A DNA stretch of 64,000 nucleotides. Origin: Sedimenticola thiotaurini. Its GTDB lineage: Bacteria > Pseudomonadota > Gammaproteobacteria > Chromatiales > Chromatiaceae. Where the stretch lies: NCBI RefSeq assembly GCF_001007875.1, contig NZ_CP011412.1, forward strand, positions 1,984,001-2,048,000. The letters are read 5' to 3'. The notes under the pieces were generated by a model that was given only the letters and a program-made list of their open reading frames with translations, did no database searches and had not been told where the DNA came from. Each line of letters begins with the position of its first letter. The first letter of the stretch is position 1. This document shows, one piece after another, positions 18,202 to 26,925 of the stretch. The position numbers and the translations under genes were made by a program.

Positions 18202-19298
18202 CGGCTGCTCTCCTGTGCATCAACTGGTGGATTCAGCCGGAGACCGGCATCACCCCGCAGGCGGGAGACTTCCGCCTGCAGCACCACCTCGCCCTTCTGC
18301 TCGCAGCGCTCGGCCCACTGGGCGTGGTGTTCACGGGCCCAGTTGAGATCACAATAACCGGTGGTCATGCCGTCCAGCGCCCCTTCCATACCCACCGAGC
18401 CGATATAGATATGGCCCATGATCACGGCGATCATCAACAGCGTGGTGACCCCATGGGAGACGTGGGCCAGTTCCATGGTGATACGGGCCTGACCGAACAG
18501 GGGAAACACCAGAATCAGGCCGGAGCCCACAATCACGGCACCCACCAGTACCAGCAGCCAGAACATGCTCTTCTCGCCCATGTTGAAAAAGTTGGATGGC
18601 ACGTGGCTGTTGCCAATAATGCCACCCCCTTTCAACAGCCAGGTGAGATCACCCCGCTGATAGATATTACGCCGTACAAATCGGATAAAGACCAGCAACA
18701 GCGCCACCGCGAACAGCGGGCCGAACAGGTTGTGCCCCTCCTTGCTGGCCGAAGCGAACAGGGCAAACATCTCCTGCCCGATCAGTGGAATCAACAGGGG
18801 TTTACCAAATAGCAGAACAAGTCCGGTCAGGGCGAGAAACAGAAACACCGAGGCGATAAACCAGTGTATGACCCGTTCGTACAGGCTGTAGCGGAACAGT
18901 TTTTTATCGCTCATACCCGCATTCACCCGGACCTTGCCGCGGATGAAATAGAACAGTGCCAGCAACAGCAACATAGCGGCCAGCAGATAGCCGCTGTAGG
19001 GGATCAGCTGCTGCATACGGAAATTGCGCCAGGTTTCCCCGTAGGGGTTGATCAGGGTACCGCTGTCCACCCCCGCCACCTGGGTCCGGCCGGTGAACAC
19101 CCCATCCCGCTGGCGTACCTCCCGCCACAGTTCGGCACTTGGATTGGGCACCGGTATGGATTGGGCCCGTTCAACTCCCTCCGCCCCTGTCACCAGGGTG
19201 GATGTCAGTAACGGCAGCAACAGTACCAGGCAGAACAGTACCCAACCCCTGCCAGCCATCACGTCGGCCACTCTTTGCGGGAACCACTCCCTGCTCAT
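18198..19298 (-). CDS. fdhC: Formate dehydrogenase gamma subunit (cytochrome b556)
   Basis: Membrane cytochrome b of the FdnI/FdoI family, 366 aa, which anchors periplasmic formate dehydrogenase and passes electrons to quinone. An N-terminal signal-like helix (VLFCLVLLLPLLTSTLVTGAEG) and a ~80-residue extra-membrane region precede four core helices; haem-ligand candidates are the histidines in RVIHWFIA, EGHNLFGP, ELAHVSHG and VIMGHIYIG. I start at the ATG preceded by AGGAGG (7-nt spacing); the longer frame from 19361 adds 21 implausible residues. The gap to fdhB is 139 bp, wide for this operon, with nothing recognisable in it. The stop overlaps the next gene. Confidence 0.88.
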   Translation of the reverse strand: MSREWFPQRVADVMAGRGWVLFCLVLLLPLLTSTLVTGAEGVERAQSIPVPNPSAELWREVRQRDGVFTGRTQVAGVDSGTLINPYGETWRNFRMQQLIPYSGYLLAAMLLLLALFYFIRGKVRVNAGMSDKKLFRYSLYERVIHWFIASVFLFLALTGLVLLFGKPLLIPLIGQEMFALFASASKEGHNLFGPLFAVALLLVFIRFVRRNIYQRGDLTWLLKGGGIIGNSHVPSNFFNMGEKSMFWLLVLVGAVIVGSGLILVFPLFGQARITMELAHVSHGVTTLLMIAVIMGHIYIGSVGMEGALDGMTTGYCDLNWAREHHAQWAERCEQKGEVVLQAEVSRLRGDAGLRLNPPVDAQESSR

Positions 19299-19437
19299 TA
19301 CGCCCTCCTGACTGCAACCCTGGGTAGTCGGCAAGTGGCTGCGAAATCCACACAGTGGCACAGCCCGTTGCGAAAGTTTTCAACAGGCAGCCGGTGTCGG
19401 GCATCAACCCGCCATGCCAGCGTGCATGTCCGTGTCG

Positions 19438-20067
19438 TTATTTTTTATTACTCCCCTTACCCTCCATGCCACTGGAAGCGCGGAAGCCGGCGTTGCGATA
19501 GGAGACCCCCCGGTTGAGCACGCTGGCGCCCCGGTTGACCACCCGTTCCCGATACACATCCGCAATCACATTGGCATCACCGGCCAACAGCGCCTTGGTG
19601 GAGCACATCTCGGCACAGAGCGGCAGTTTGCCCTCGGCCAGCCGGTTGGAACCGTACTTGCGCCGCTCCTCCACACTGAAGTCCTCCTCGGGACCACCGG
19701 CACAGAAGGTACATTTGTCCATCTTGCCCCGGGAGCCGAACGCCCCCTCCTGGGGGAACTGGGGCGCGCCGAACGGACAGGCGTAGAAGCAGTAACCACA
19801 GCCGATGCAGATGTCCTTGTCATGCAGTACCACTCCGTCGATCGTATCGTAGATACAGTCAACCGGGCAGACCGCGATACAGGGGGCATCGGAGCAGTGC
19901 ATGCAAGCCACCGAAAGGGAGCGTTCACCCGGTTCACCATCCTTGATGGTGACCACGCGGCGACGGTTTACTCCCCAGGGCACATCATTCTCGTTTTTAC
20001 AGGCGGTGACACAGGCGTTGCACTCGATGCAGCGTTCAGCGTCACAATAGAATTTCATGCGGGCCAT
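19438..20067 (-). CDS. fdhB: Formate dehydrogenase iron-sulfur (beta) subunit
   Basis: Electron-transfer subunit with four [4Fe-4S] motifs, 209 aa: CIECNACVTAC, CMHCSDAPCIAVCPVD, CIGCGYCFYACPFG and the split CTFC...CAEMC. It relays electrons from the molybdenum subunit to the cytochrome b subunit. Unlike E. coli FdnH it has no C-terminal membrane helix and ends in a basic tail (SGMEGKGSNKK), resembling the shorter Fdh3B-type subunits. It lacks its own signal and would be co-exported with the twin-arginine catalytic subunit. It starts 16 bp after fdhA and is clearly in the same operon. Confidence 0.9.
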   Translation of the reverse strand: MARMKFYCDAERCIECNACVTACKNENDVPWGVNRRRVVTIKDGEPGERSLSVACMHCSDAPCIAVCPVDCIYDTIDGVVLHDKDICIGCGYCFYACPFGAPQFPQEGAFGSRGKMDKCTFCAGGPEEDFSVEERRKYGSNRLAEGKLPLCAEMCSTKALLAGDANVIADVYRERVVNRGASVLNRGVSYRNAGFRASSGMEGKGSNKK

Positions 20068-20083
20068 TGTTATATCCTCTTGT

Positions 20084-23005
20084 TTACGCTTTGCTGATCC
20101 TGCACAGGCTACACTTGGTTTCCTGCATCTGGGTCACTGAGTCATAGCCGTAGGTCATGGCCGTATTACAGGCTTCGCCCAACACATAGGGATCGGCCCC
20201 TTCCGGATACTTGGCGCGCAGATCCTTGCCTTCGAAATGTCCGCCAAAGTGGAACGGCATGAAGGCCACTCCAGAGGAGACCCGCCGGGTCACCTGGGCC
20301 TTCACCTTCACCCGGGCACCCTCGGCGCCCTCCACCCAGACGTCATCACCATCCCGCACGCCGGCATCGTTGGCATCCCGTGGATTGATCTCCACGAACA
20401 TATCCTGCTGCAGCTCCGCCAACCAGGGATTGGAGCGGGTCTCGTCGCCACCGCCCTCGTACTCCACCAGGCGACCAGAGGTGAGAATAATCGGGTACTC
20501 CGTGGAGTAGTCCTTGGCCTGAATGGAGGCGTAGCGGGTCGGCAGCCGATAGAACGACTTACGATCTTCGTAGGTCGGGTACTTCTCCACCAGATCACGC
20601 CGGCTGGTGTAGAGCGGCTCCCGGTGAATCGGCACCGGATCGGGGAAAGTCCAGACCACCGCCCTGGCCTTGGCATTACCGAACGGGGCGCAACCGTGTT
20701 TGATCGCTACCCGCTGGATACCGCCGGAACGATCGGTCTTCCAGTTCTTGCCCTCCGCCAGCTGCTGCTCTTCCGGAGTCAGATCGTTCCACCAGCCGAG
20801 CCTCTTCAGCAGGTCGGCGGTAAATTCCGGGTGACCATCCTTGAGCTCATTACCCACCGGGTAGGAGCCTTCCGCCAGCAGATTCACACCGTTGCGCTCC
20901 ACACCAAAACGGGCGCGGAAATTGAGCCCGCCACGCGCCACCGGCTTACCGGTATCGTAGAGATTGGGTGTCCCCGGGTGGCCCATCTCCGGCGTGCCCC
21001 AGCAGGGCCAGGGCAGACCGTAGTAGTCCCCGTCGCAGGGACCACCCTCCGCCAGCAGTGAGGTGTAATCGAAAGTACCCCAGTTCTGCTGGTGCAGCTT
21101 CATCCGCTCCGGATTCTGACCGGTATATCCGATGGTCCACATCCCCTGGTTGTACTCCCGTACGATATCCTCGATCAGTGGCTCTTCCCCGTTGACCTGG
21201 ATGTTTTTCACCAGCTGTTCGGCAAAACCGAGCTTCTTGGCAAACTTGTACAGGATGGTGTGATCCGGCAACGACTCGAACAGCGGCTCAATGACCTTGT
21301 CCCGCCACTGCAGTGAGCGGTTCGAGGCGGTGACCGATCCATAGGTTTCAAACTGGGTACAGGCGGGCAGCAGGTAGACGCCATCTGTCCGATCATGCAT
21401 GACCGCGGACACGGTGGGATAGGGATCGATAATCACCATCATGTCCAGCTTCTCCATGGCGGCTTTCATCTCCTTGCCACGGGTCTGACTGTTCGGTGCA
21501 TGGCCCATGAAGACCATAGCCCGGATGTTATCCTTCTGGGCGATGTTGGCCTTCTCTTCCAACACACCGTCGATCCAGCGTGACACCGGGATACCGTTGT
21601 TCTGCATCCCGTCTAACTTGTCGCTTCCGCCACCGTCCTCCTCGCCAAAGTATTCACCGGCCCGGGCCTCCCGGTCGAAACGTCCCTTAAGCCACTCATA
21701 GTCCACATTCCATACCTTGGCCCAATGTTTCCAGGCCCCCTCGGAGAGACCGTAATAGCCGGGCAGGGTATGGGAGAGCACACCAAAATCGGTGGCCCCC
21801 TGAACGTTGTCATGACCCCGGAAGATATTGGTACCACCACCGGACACACCCACGTTGCCCAGCACCAGTTGGAAGATACAGTAGGCCCGGGTGTTGTTAT
21901 TACCGATGGTGTGCTGGGTGCCGCCCATACACCAGATGAACGTGCCCGGCCGGTGATCCGCCATGGTCTTGGCCACGGCTAACATCTCGTGCTCCGGCAC
22001 CCCGGTCACCCGCTCCACCTCCTGCGGCGTCCAGTTGGCGACCTCTCTCTTCACCTCTTCCAGGCCATACACGCGCTGGTTGATGTAAGCCTTGTCCTCC
22101 CAGCCATTCTTGAAGATGTGCCACAACAGTCCCCAGATCAGTGGTACATCGGTGCCGGGACGCAGCCGCACATACTGGGTGGCGTGGGCGGCGGTGCGGG
22201 TAAAGCGGGGATCGATAACGATCAGCGGCGCATTGTTCTCCTCCTTGGCCTTCAACACATGCTGCAGGGAGACCGGGTGCGCCTCGGCGGGATTGCCCCC
22301 GATGATCAGGATCGCCTTGGAGTTGTGGATATCGTTATAGGAGTTGGTCATCGCCCCGTAACCCCAGGTATTGGCTACCCCGGCCACGGTGGTGGAGTGG
22401 CAGATGCGCGCCTGGTGATCCACGTTGTTGGTGCCCCAGAGAGCGGCAAACTTGCGGAACAGGTAGGCCTGCTCGTTATTATGCTTGGCCGATCCAAGCC
22501 AGTAGACCGAATCGGGTCCGGAGCTCTCCCGGATCTGGGCCATCCGGTCGCCGATCTCGTTGATCGCCTCATCCCAACTGATCCGTTTCCACTTACCGTC
22601 CACCAGTTTGGTGGGATACTTCAGGCGCCGCTCACCGTGGCCGTGCTCCCGCACCGAAGCGCCCTTGGCACAGTGGGCACCATGACTGAAGGGGTGATCA
22701 AAGGCCGGTTCCTGGCCGGTCCAGACGCCGTTCTGCACTTCGGCAATGATGCCGCAGCCCACCGAACAGTGGGTACAGATCGTCCTTACCTGTTCGGTGG
22801 TGCCACCCTTTGCCGGTTCGGCCGCCTGCACCCGTCTGATCATGCCGGGAGCGTAGTTGCCGGCCAATACCGCACCGCCAGCCATCAGACCGGAGTTGCG
22901 CAGGAATGCACGCCGGCTCAGGGCGCGTCGTCCGGGCATCGCTTCAGCGTGATTCTCGCCGCCTGATTGCGTGGCTATCTGATCAGATCTTTTTGTCAGT
23001 TTCAT
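20084..23005 (-). CDS. fdhA: Periplasmic formate dehydrogenase catalytic (molybdenum) subunit, cysteine form
   Basis: Oxidises formate to CO2 with a molybdopterin-guanine dinucleotide cofactor; 973 aa, full length for the family. A twin-arginine signal (SRRAFLRNSG, RR at 31-32) shows export to the periplasm. The N-terminal [4Fe-4S] site is C77, C80, C84 and C112. The catalytic position, aligned with the selenocysteine of E. coli FdnG in the RVUHGPTVA motif, is Cys202 here (ARICHSTTVAG), so no selenocysteine machinery is needed. The C-terminal MopB cofactor-binding domain (from about residue 840, IILTSGRLVEYEGGGDETRSNPW) is present. A dedicated small twin-arginine protein and a TorD-type chaperone are encoded immediately upstream. 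Confidence 0.94.
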   Translation of the reverse strand: MKLTKRSDQIATQSGGENHAEAMPGRRALSRRAFLRNSGLMAGGAVLAGNYAPGMIRRVQAAEPAKGGTTEQVRTICTHCSVGCGIIAEVQNGVWTGQEPAFDHPFSHGAHCAKGASVREHGHGERRLKYPTKLVDGKWKRISWDEAINEIGDRMAQIRESSGPDSVYWLGSAKHNNEQAYLFRKFAALWGTNNVDHQARICHSTTVAGVANTWGYGAMTNSYNDIHNSKAILIIGGNPAEAHPVSLQHVLKAKEENNAPLIVIDPRFTRTAAHATQYVRLRPGTDVPLIWGLLWHIFKNGWEDKAYINQRVYGLEEVKREVANWTPQEVERVTGVPEHEMLAVAKTMADHRPGTFIWCMGGTQHTIGNNNTRAYCIFQLVLGNVGVSGGGTNIFRGHDNVQGATDFGVLSHTLPGYYGLSEGAWKHWAKVWNVDYEWLKGRFDREARAGEYFGEEDGGGSDKLDGMQNNGIPVSRWIDGVLEEKANIAQKDNIRAMVFMGHAPNSQTRGKEMKAAMEKLDMMVIIDPYPTVSAVMHDRTDGVYLLPACTQFETYGSVTASNRSLQWRDKVIEPLFESLPDHTILYKFAKKLGFAEQLVKNIQVNGEEPLIEDIVREYNQGMWTIGYTGQNPERMKLHQQNWGTFDYTSLLAEGGPCDGDYYGLPWPCWGTPEMGHPGTPNLYDTGKPVARGGLNFRARFGVERNGVNLLAEGSYPVGNELKDGHPEFTADLLKRLGWWNDLTPEEQQLAEGKNWKTDRSGGIQRVAIKHGCAPFGNAKARAVVWTFPDPVPIHREPLYTSRRDLVEKYPTYEDRKSFYRLPTRYASIQAKDYSTEYPIILTSGRLVEYEGGGDETRSNPWLAELQQDMFVEINPRDANDAGVRDGDDVWVEGAEGARVKVKAQVTRRVSSGVAFMPFHFGGHFEGKDLRAKYPEGADPYVLGEACNTAMTYGYDSVTQMQETKCSLCRISKA

Positions 23006-23036
23006 TGCATTCCCCCTGCTGGGCTGCGAGTGCCGT

Positions 23037-23252
23037 TCAACTTCTCATGGTCTTGTAGTACTCGATGATGTGGGGCGTCAGGTGATACCCTTTCTGGGCC
23101 TTCGGCTCGCCTGCCGATCCATCCTGCCCGGCCGCCATGAGCGTGCCCGGCAACACCGTAGCGGTAGCGATACCCACCCCTGTCACCAGTGAGTCTTTGA
23201 TAAACCGGCGCCGATCAGCATCCGGGTTCCTGTTCTGATCCTGTTTCATCAC
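23037..23252 (-). CDS. Small twin-arginine-signal protein of formate dehydrogenase clusters
   Basis: A 71-aa protein with a twin-arginine motif (DRRRFIKDS), a hydrophobic stretch (VTGVGIATATVLPG) and a short conserved tail (KGYHLTPHIIEYYKTMRS). It matches what is known as the formate-dehydrogenase-region TAT target family, nearly always encoded just upstream of fdhA. Its function is not established; a role as an accessory subunit or in assembly of the exported enzyme has been assumed. It lies 31 bp before fdhA. Short length and a tight neighbourhood make it easy to miss. Confidence 0.85.
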   Translation of the reverse strand: MMKQDQNRNPDADRRRFIKDSLVTGVGIATATVLPGTLMAAGQDGSAGEPKAQKGYHLTPHIIEYYKTMRS

Positions 23253-23287
23253 ATCTCCTCCCGCAGTGGGCAGACAGTAAGTGTTGC

Positions 23288-23953
23288 TTAAACCTGCATG
23301 GCCAGGTAACGCTGCTCCAGATCCATGAAGGCGATACCAAAACGGCCCACCGCCCGGTAAAACACGGCGGATCGGGCTTCGCTCAAATCGACAAAGAAAC
23401 GTTTAAACCAATCGGCCATATGGGTATTAAAGAACTGAGACTGCTGTTCATGAGCCACCCCATCACTGATCAGCAGCTGCATCACTTCACACAGCGCCGC
23501 CACGTGATCTTCCGGCTCATGCACCGCCGGATCCCGCTGAAATCCCAGCGCGGCCAGATCGTTCCGCAACCGCCCCAGGGGTCGCTCCATCAGGAACCCG
23601 GTGAGATACCAGGAGCCGTAGGGCACCAGTTCACCCCGGCCCAGGCCGATAAACAGGGCATGGTATTCATCATCAATGGTTTCGGGGCTGCAGGATTTGG
23701 CCGCCAGCCCCAGCATGGACATGGCCAGCGCCATCTCATCGCCACTCTGATCAACCACGGCAAAGCCGGACACCCACCCCAGACGCTCCTGGTCCGGCGC
23801 TCCCCCCAGCAGCGAAGCCAGCAGGGCATAAGCACCGGCGCGGTAGTGCTGTTCCGGGGACGGATCACCATCCACCGGGGTGATCGCGGCGCTATCGGTT
23901 TCTGTTTGTTGTTCCACCGCCTCTGTCCGCATAGCCTCCACCTGATCGACCAT
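23288..23953 (-). CDS. TorD/DmsD-family redox enzyme maturation chaperone
   Basis: Cytoplasmic all-helical chaperone of 221 aa. The middle carries the family signature: YHALFIGLGRGELVPYGSWYLTGFLMERPLGRLRNDL, with the E-PYxSxYL-G pattern, and later EPEDHVAALCEVMQLLI. Such proteins bind the twin-arginine signal of molybdoenzymes and hold back export until the cofactor is inserted; here the client should be the FdhA encoded two genes on. The first 30 residues are a poorly conserved polar extension. It lies between the 540-aa Fe-S protein gene and the small twin-arginine gene on the same strand. Confidence 0.88.
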   Translation of the reverse strand: MVDQVEAMRTEAVEQQTETDSAAITPVDGDPSPEQHYRAGAYALLASLLGGAPDQERLGWVSGFAVVDQSGDEMALAMSMLGLAAKSCSPETIDDEYHALFIGLGRGELVPYGSWYLTGFLMERPLGRLRNDLAALGFQRDPAVHEPEDHVAALCEVMQLLISDGVAHEQQSQFFNTHMADWFKRFFVDLSEARSAVFYRAVGRFGIAFMDLEQRYLAMQV

Positions 23954-24049
23954 TCCACCTTCCTCATTACCAGCTATAGAGCAATGGGCGGGCCAGACGC
24001 CCCGGGAAAAAAATGACCGATAGGGAGTAATACAACCAGGCCGGATCGA

Positions 24050-25672
24050 TTATTGGAGCGTTTCGCCCTTTACACCCTGGGCCATCGCTTCCGGGTCCTG
24101 AACGATATCCACCACTCGACAATCTTCACAGAGAGTCAACCGGTGCCGTGCCCTGCCATCCTGGAACATCCAGTGTCCCTCCAGCTTCTGCAGCATGTTT
24201 TCTATCACCGAGCGGGTGGCGAACGGTTTGCCGCATTCGCTGCAGCAGAAGGGGGGTTCCCGGTGCAGCAGGCGCACCCGGTTGCGCTCTTGCCGGTTGA
24301 ACAGCAACCGGGGAGTGATCCAGATGGCGTCCTCGGGACAGGTGCGGGTACAGATGCCGCACTGCAGACAGTTGGCCTCGATAAAGCGCAGCTGGGGCTC
24401 CTCCTGACCCGCCAGCAGTGCATGACCTGGACAGGCACTGACACAGGCCAGGCAGAGTGTACAGGCATCCGCCGCCACCTGAGCGGTACCAAACGGTGCA
24501 CCCACCGTCAGCTCCACCAGGGGTCGCTGTCCCGGTGACTGCTCATACAGGTGATCAATAGCCAGGTAGGCGACCTGTCGCTTGCCGCCACGGGCAGAGT
24601 AGTTGGCCGGCGCAATGGCCACTGCGCCGCTCCCGTCACCGTCGGTCAGGTCCGCCCCATCCAGCAGCCGGATGGCATCGGCCGGATAACCCAGCGCCGC
24701 CAGGATCTCCCCCGCAGTCAGCAGCTGCTGTTTTACTGCCGTGGCAACCCGCTCCGGCAGGGCGTTGCGCTCCATCAGCAGGACCGACTCTGCGCCATAG
24801 GCCAGCGCACTTAACCACACCTCCAGCCCGACACTGGCCAGCTCCTCCACCTGCAATGGCAGCATATGGGGGGAAAGAGTCGGAGGCTCACCATCCCCAT
24901 CCGCGTAAATCACCAGCACCGGATTAAAGCCACCCGCCTGGCGATAGCTGTTGAGCATCAGGCGCACCCGTTCCAGCGTGTCTGCCGGTTGGGGATAGCG
25001 GTAGCGGATCGCTCCGCTGGGGCAGACCGTGGTACAGACCCCACCACCCTGACAGCGATAGGGGTCCACGCTGATCTGTTCCACCAGTGAGCTGATCGCC
25101 TCGGCCGGGCAGGTGTCCATACAGCGGGTACAGGCGATCTGGCCGGACCGGCCATGGGCACAGATCGATGGGTCGTAATCGAAGTAGCGCGGTTTGTCGA
25201 AAGTACCCACCAGTTCAGCGAGCTGTTCAGCCGCCCGGGTCAGATCGGGTTCATCACTGCTGCTGCAGATGTAACCCGGCGGCTTCATCGGCATCGCCAG
25301 TTGCGGCACCGCCCCCAGATCCAGGATCAGATCCGCCGTGACCAGCTCCCCGTTGGGTTTGTCCGGTTCGCCCAACTGCAAGCGAAATGCCCCCAGGTGA
25401 CCATCAATACGGAGGGTTCGTCCGCCCTGGGAGATGACCGGTACGCCGGGCAGCTCTTCGCCATCGGTTAACAGCACCTGGGCATGCAGGGGCGGACGCA
25501 ACCGGGGGGCAAACTCCAGCGCCTCATTGCCTCCGATAATCAACACCCGCCCCCGGGACTGGTAGTCAACCAGGTCAGTGGCTGTTGTTTCCAGGCCGGC
25601 AACCGCTTCCAGTGCGGCCTCTCGCGCACGCAGATTGCGTATCCGGGTCGTGTCGGTTATGGATTCATTCAT
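24050..25672 (-). CDS. Large multi-[4Fe-4S] ferredoxin-like protein of the formate dehydrogenase operon
   Basis: Cytoplasmic Fe-S protein, 540 aa, without signal or membrane segments. An N-terminal ~150-residue region with a nucleotide-fold look (RVLIIGGNEALEFAP) leads to two ferredoxin motifs near residues 170-225 (CTRCMDTCPAEAI, CQGGGVCTTVCPSGAI), a ~170-residue middle domain, two more motifs at about 400-445 (CTLCLACVSACPGHAL, CLQCGICTRTCPEDAI), and a C-terminal CxxC pair set (CCSECGKPF, CEDCR) that could bind zinc. Related proteins accompany formate dehydrogenase genes in other proteobacteria with DUF3305/DUF3306. It may feed electrons to cofactor assembly or link formate oxidation to a cytoplasmic acceptor; neither is shown. 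Its start overlaps the DUF3306 gene. Confidence 0.8.
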   Translation of the reverse strand: MNESITDTTRIRNLRAREAALEAVAGLETTATDLVDYQSRGRVLIIGGNEALEFAPRLRPPLHAQVLLTDGEELPGVPVISQGGRTLRIDGHLGAFRLQLGEPDKPNGELVTADLILDLGAVPQLAMPMKPPGYICSSSDEPDLTRAAEQLAELVGTFDKPRYFDYDPSICAHGRSGQIACTRCMDTCPAEAISSLVEQISVDPYRCQGGGVCTTVCPSGAIRYRYPQPADTLERVRLMLNSYRQAGGFNPVLVIYADGDGEPPTLSPHMLPLQVEELASVGLEVWLSALAYGAESVLLMERNALPERVATAVKQQLLTAGEILAALGYPADAIRLLDGADLTDGDGSGAVAIAPANYSARGGKRQVAYLAIDHLYEQSPGQRPLVELTVGAPFGTAQVAADACTLCLACVSACPGHALLAGQEEPQLRFIEANCLQCGICTRTCPEDAIWITPRLLFNRQERNRVRLLHREPPFCCSECGKPFATRSVIENMLQKLEGHWMFQDGRARHRLTLCEDCRVVDIVQDPEAMAQGVKGETLQ

Positions 25673-26237
25673 GATGCGCTACCACCTCCTGATCGAGGCC
25701 GGGCTGCGGGTCCGGTTGCCCGTCGGAGATGGTCTCCTGAGTTACCGGTTGACCGGTGGTCGATTCGGTCTGGGCGGCCGCAGTAGCCGACCCGGACTCG
25801 TCCGACTCCAACTGCAGAGCGGCTTTCAGCCGCTCCTCCGCCATGGCCATCTGATGGCGCATATCCGCGGTGATAATGTCGCCCAGTTTGGTGAAGCTGG
25901 TGAAATCGTCCGCATAGTCATCCAGGCCGTCACAGACGTTGAAGGACTCCAGGTGAAACAGCTTCTGCAACGCCTGACGGCGTAACGCTTCACTCACCTG
26001 TTCCGACAGGAAACCGCTGTAATCGGATGACTCATCCAGGCTCTCCAGCGGCGGCATGTCCGCATCGGTCAGAGGTTCCGGCTCCGGCGCCGGTTCCGCG
26101 GCCGGCAACTGCGCTGCGGCACGCTGTGTCACCGGCTCAGGGGGTGATGAACCAGCGGCCTGTTTCAGACGCGACCAGCGCGACACAAAACCATCCCCCT
26201 GGTCATAATCCAGCAGCTCTTTCTCGTCCCGGCTCAT
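25665..26237 (-). CDS. DUF3306 domain protein
   Basis: A 190-aa protein of the DUF3306 family, recognised by the start MSRDEKELLDYDQGDGFVSRWSRLK and the conserved middle PPLESLDESSDYSGFLSEQVSEALRRQALQKLFHL followed by a DGLDDYADDFTSF segment. The C-terminal third is polar and glutamine/threonine-rich. No enzymatic motif is visible. I start at the ATG inside the ATGA overlap with DUF3305 (GGGAG upstream), not at the longer frame from 26270. DUF3305 and DUF3306 occur as a pair in formate dehydrogenase operons; their role is unknown, assumed to be in biogenesis. Confidence 0.82.
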   Translation of the reverse strand: MSRDEKELLDYDQGDGFVSRWSRLKQAAGSSPPEPVTQRAAAQLPAAEPAPEPEPLTDADMPPLESLDESSDYSGFLSEQVSEALRRQALQKLFHLESFNVCDGLDDYADDFTSFTKLGDIITADMRHQMAMAEERLKAALQLESDESGSATAAAQTESTTGQPVTQETISDGQPDPQPGLDQEVVAHHE

Positions 26238-26755
26238 GACGCCACGCTCCCGTTCTGATTCTGATGCCACTCGGTTCGCCGACGTTTTTTTCGCTTTTCC
26301 GGCACATACTGGTTCAGTACAAACAGCTCACACCAGCGGTACAGCTCCGCCGGAATGGCCACTGCGTAGACCACCTCGTCACCCTCCTGGTAGGCATTGG
26401 CCTCGTCAAAACTGAGGGTGACCAGAAAGGGGACCGGCACACCCTCCTCGTCCGCACGCGCCAACACGAACATCCGCGGCGAAGGGGAACAGAGATTGTG
26501 GTAATAGCTTTCACACTCATCCAGATGGAGTTGCAGACGGAAGCCGCTGTAGAGATAGTGGCGCAGTTCCCCCTCCTGGTGCACCAGGTGCACGGCCGGG
26601 GAGACCCCATCCGTCCAGTGGGAGGCGGTGACTCCGGTCGCTTCCCAGGCGTACCGCTGCCAGGGGCTGGTAGCGGGAGACCGCTGCATCACCACCGACA
26701 GGGAAAAAACCGTGGGCGACAGTTCAGCCAGATAATCGGTACCCTGCTCAGACAT
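26234..26755 (-). CDS. DUF3305 domain protein, first gene of the formate dehydrogenase operon
   Basis: A 173-aa cytoplasmic protein of the DUF3305 family: it begins with a beta-rich core (VFSLSVVMQRSPATSPWQRYAWEATGV) and contains YLYSGFRLQLHLDECESYYHNLCSPSPRMFVL, typical of the family, then a basic tail (EKRKKRRRTEW). Function unknown; it is paired with DUF3306 by a 4-bp overlap and heads a ten-gene minus-strand operon that ends with the HdrD-like gene. A sigma54-type promoter lies 40 bp upstream of its ATG, and GGAGGTGA lies close before the start. Confidence 0.82.
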   Translation of the reverse strand: MSEQGTDYLAELSPTVFSLSVVMQRSPATSPWQRYAWEATGVTASHWTDGVSPAVHLVHQEGELRHYLYSGFRLQLHLDECESYYHNLCSPSPRMFVLARADEEGVPVPFLVTLSFDEANAYQEGDEVVYAVAIPAELYRWCELFVLNQYVPEKRKKRRRTEWHQNQNGSVAS

Positions 26756-26794
26756 CCCCTATCACCTCCTGTCCGCTATCCATTGCAACCACGA

Positions 26795-26810
26795 CGCAAG
26801 GACCATACCA
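26795..26810 (-). promoter_or_regulatory. Sigma54 (-24/-12) promoter of the formate dehydrogenase operon
   Basis: On the minus strand the sequence reads TGGTATGGTCCTTGCG: GG and GC dinucleotides with the canonical 10-bp spacing, and TTGC at -12, compared with consensus TGGCAC-N5-TTGC. It is 40 bp upstream of the DUF3305 start codon, leaving room for a transcription start about 12 bp downstream. Upstream heptamers at 26897-26925 would serve an enhancer-binding protein. Seen by eye, not tested. Confidence 0.7.
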
Positions 26811-26896
26811 GTCGCGCTATTCAGCCGCTGAATCAGCAGCGATCAGATCCCGCGGATCAACCGGGCCGCTCGGCAACCTGAAAAATTGCGGCAAAA

Positions 26897-26925
26897 TGTC
26901 ACAGCCGGTCCGGATTACTGGGACA
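26897..26925. promoter_or_regulatory. Paired heptamers TGTCACA / TGGGACA, candidate enhancer-binding sites for the formate operon
   Basis: TGTCACA (26897-26903) and TGGGACA (26919-26925) lie 22 bp apart, about two helical turns, some 87-115 bp upstream of the sigma54 element at 26795-26810. The same two heptamers form a 17-bp inverted repeat in the intergenic region of the NtrC-type regulator and mobB (35896-35912). The left heptamer touches the first stem of the moaA riboswitch on the other strand. Confidence 0.55.

Noticed and set aside
20084-23005. Selenocysteine in formate dehydrogenase
   Set aside because: The catalytic position in ARICHSTTVAG is an ordinary cysteine codon; there is no in-frame TGA.
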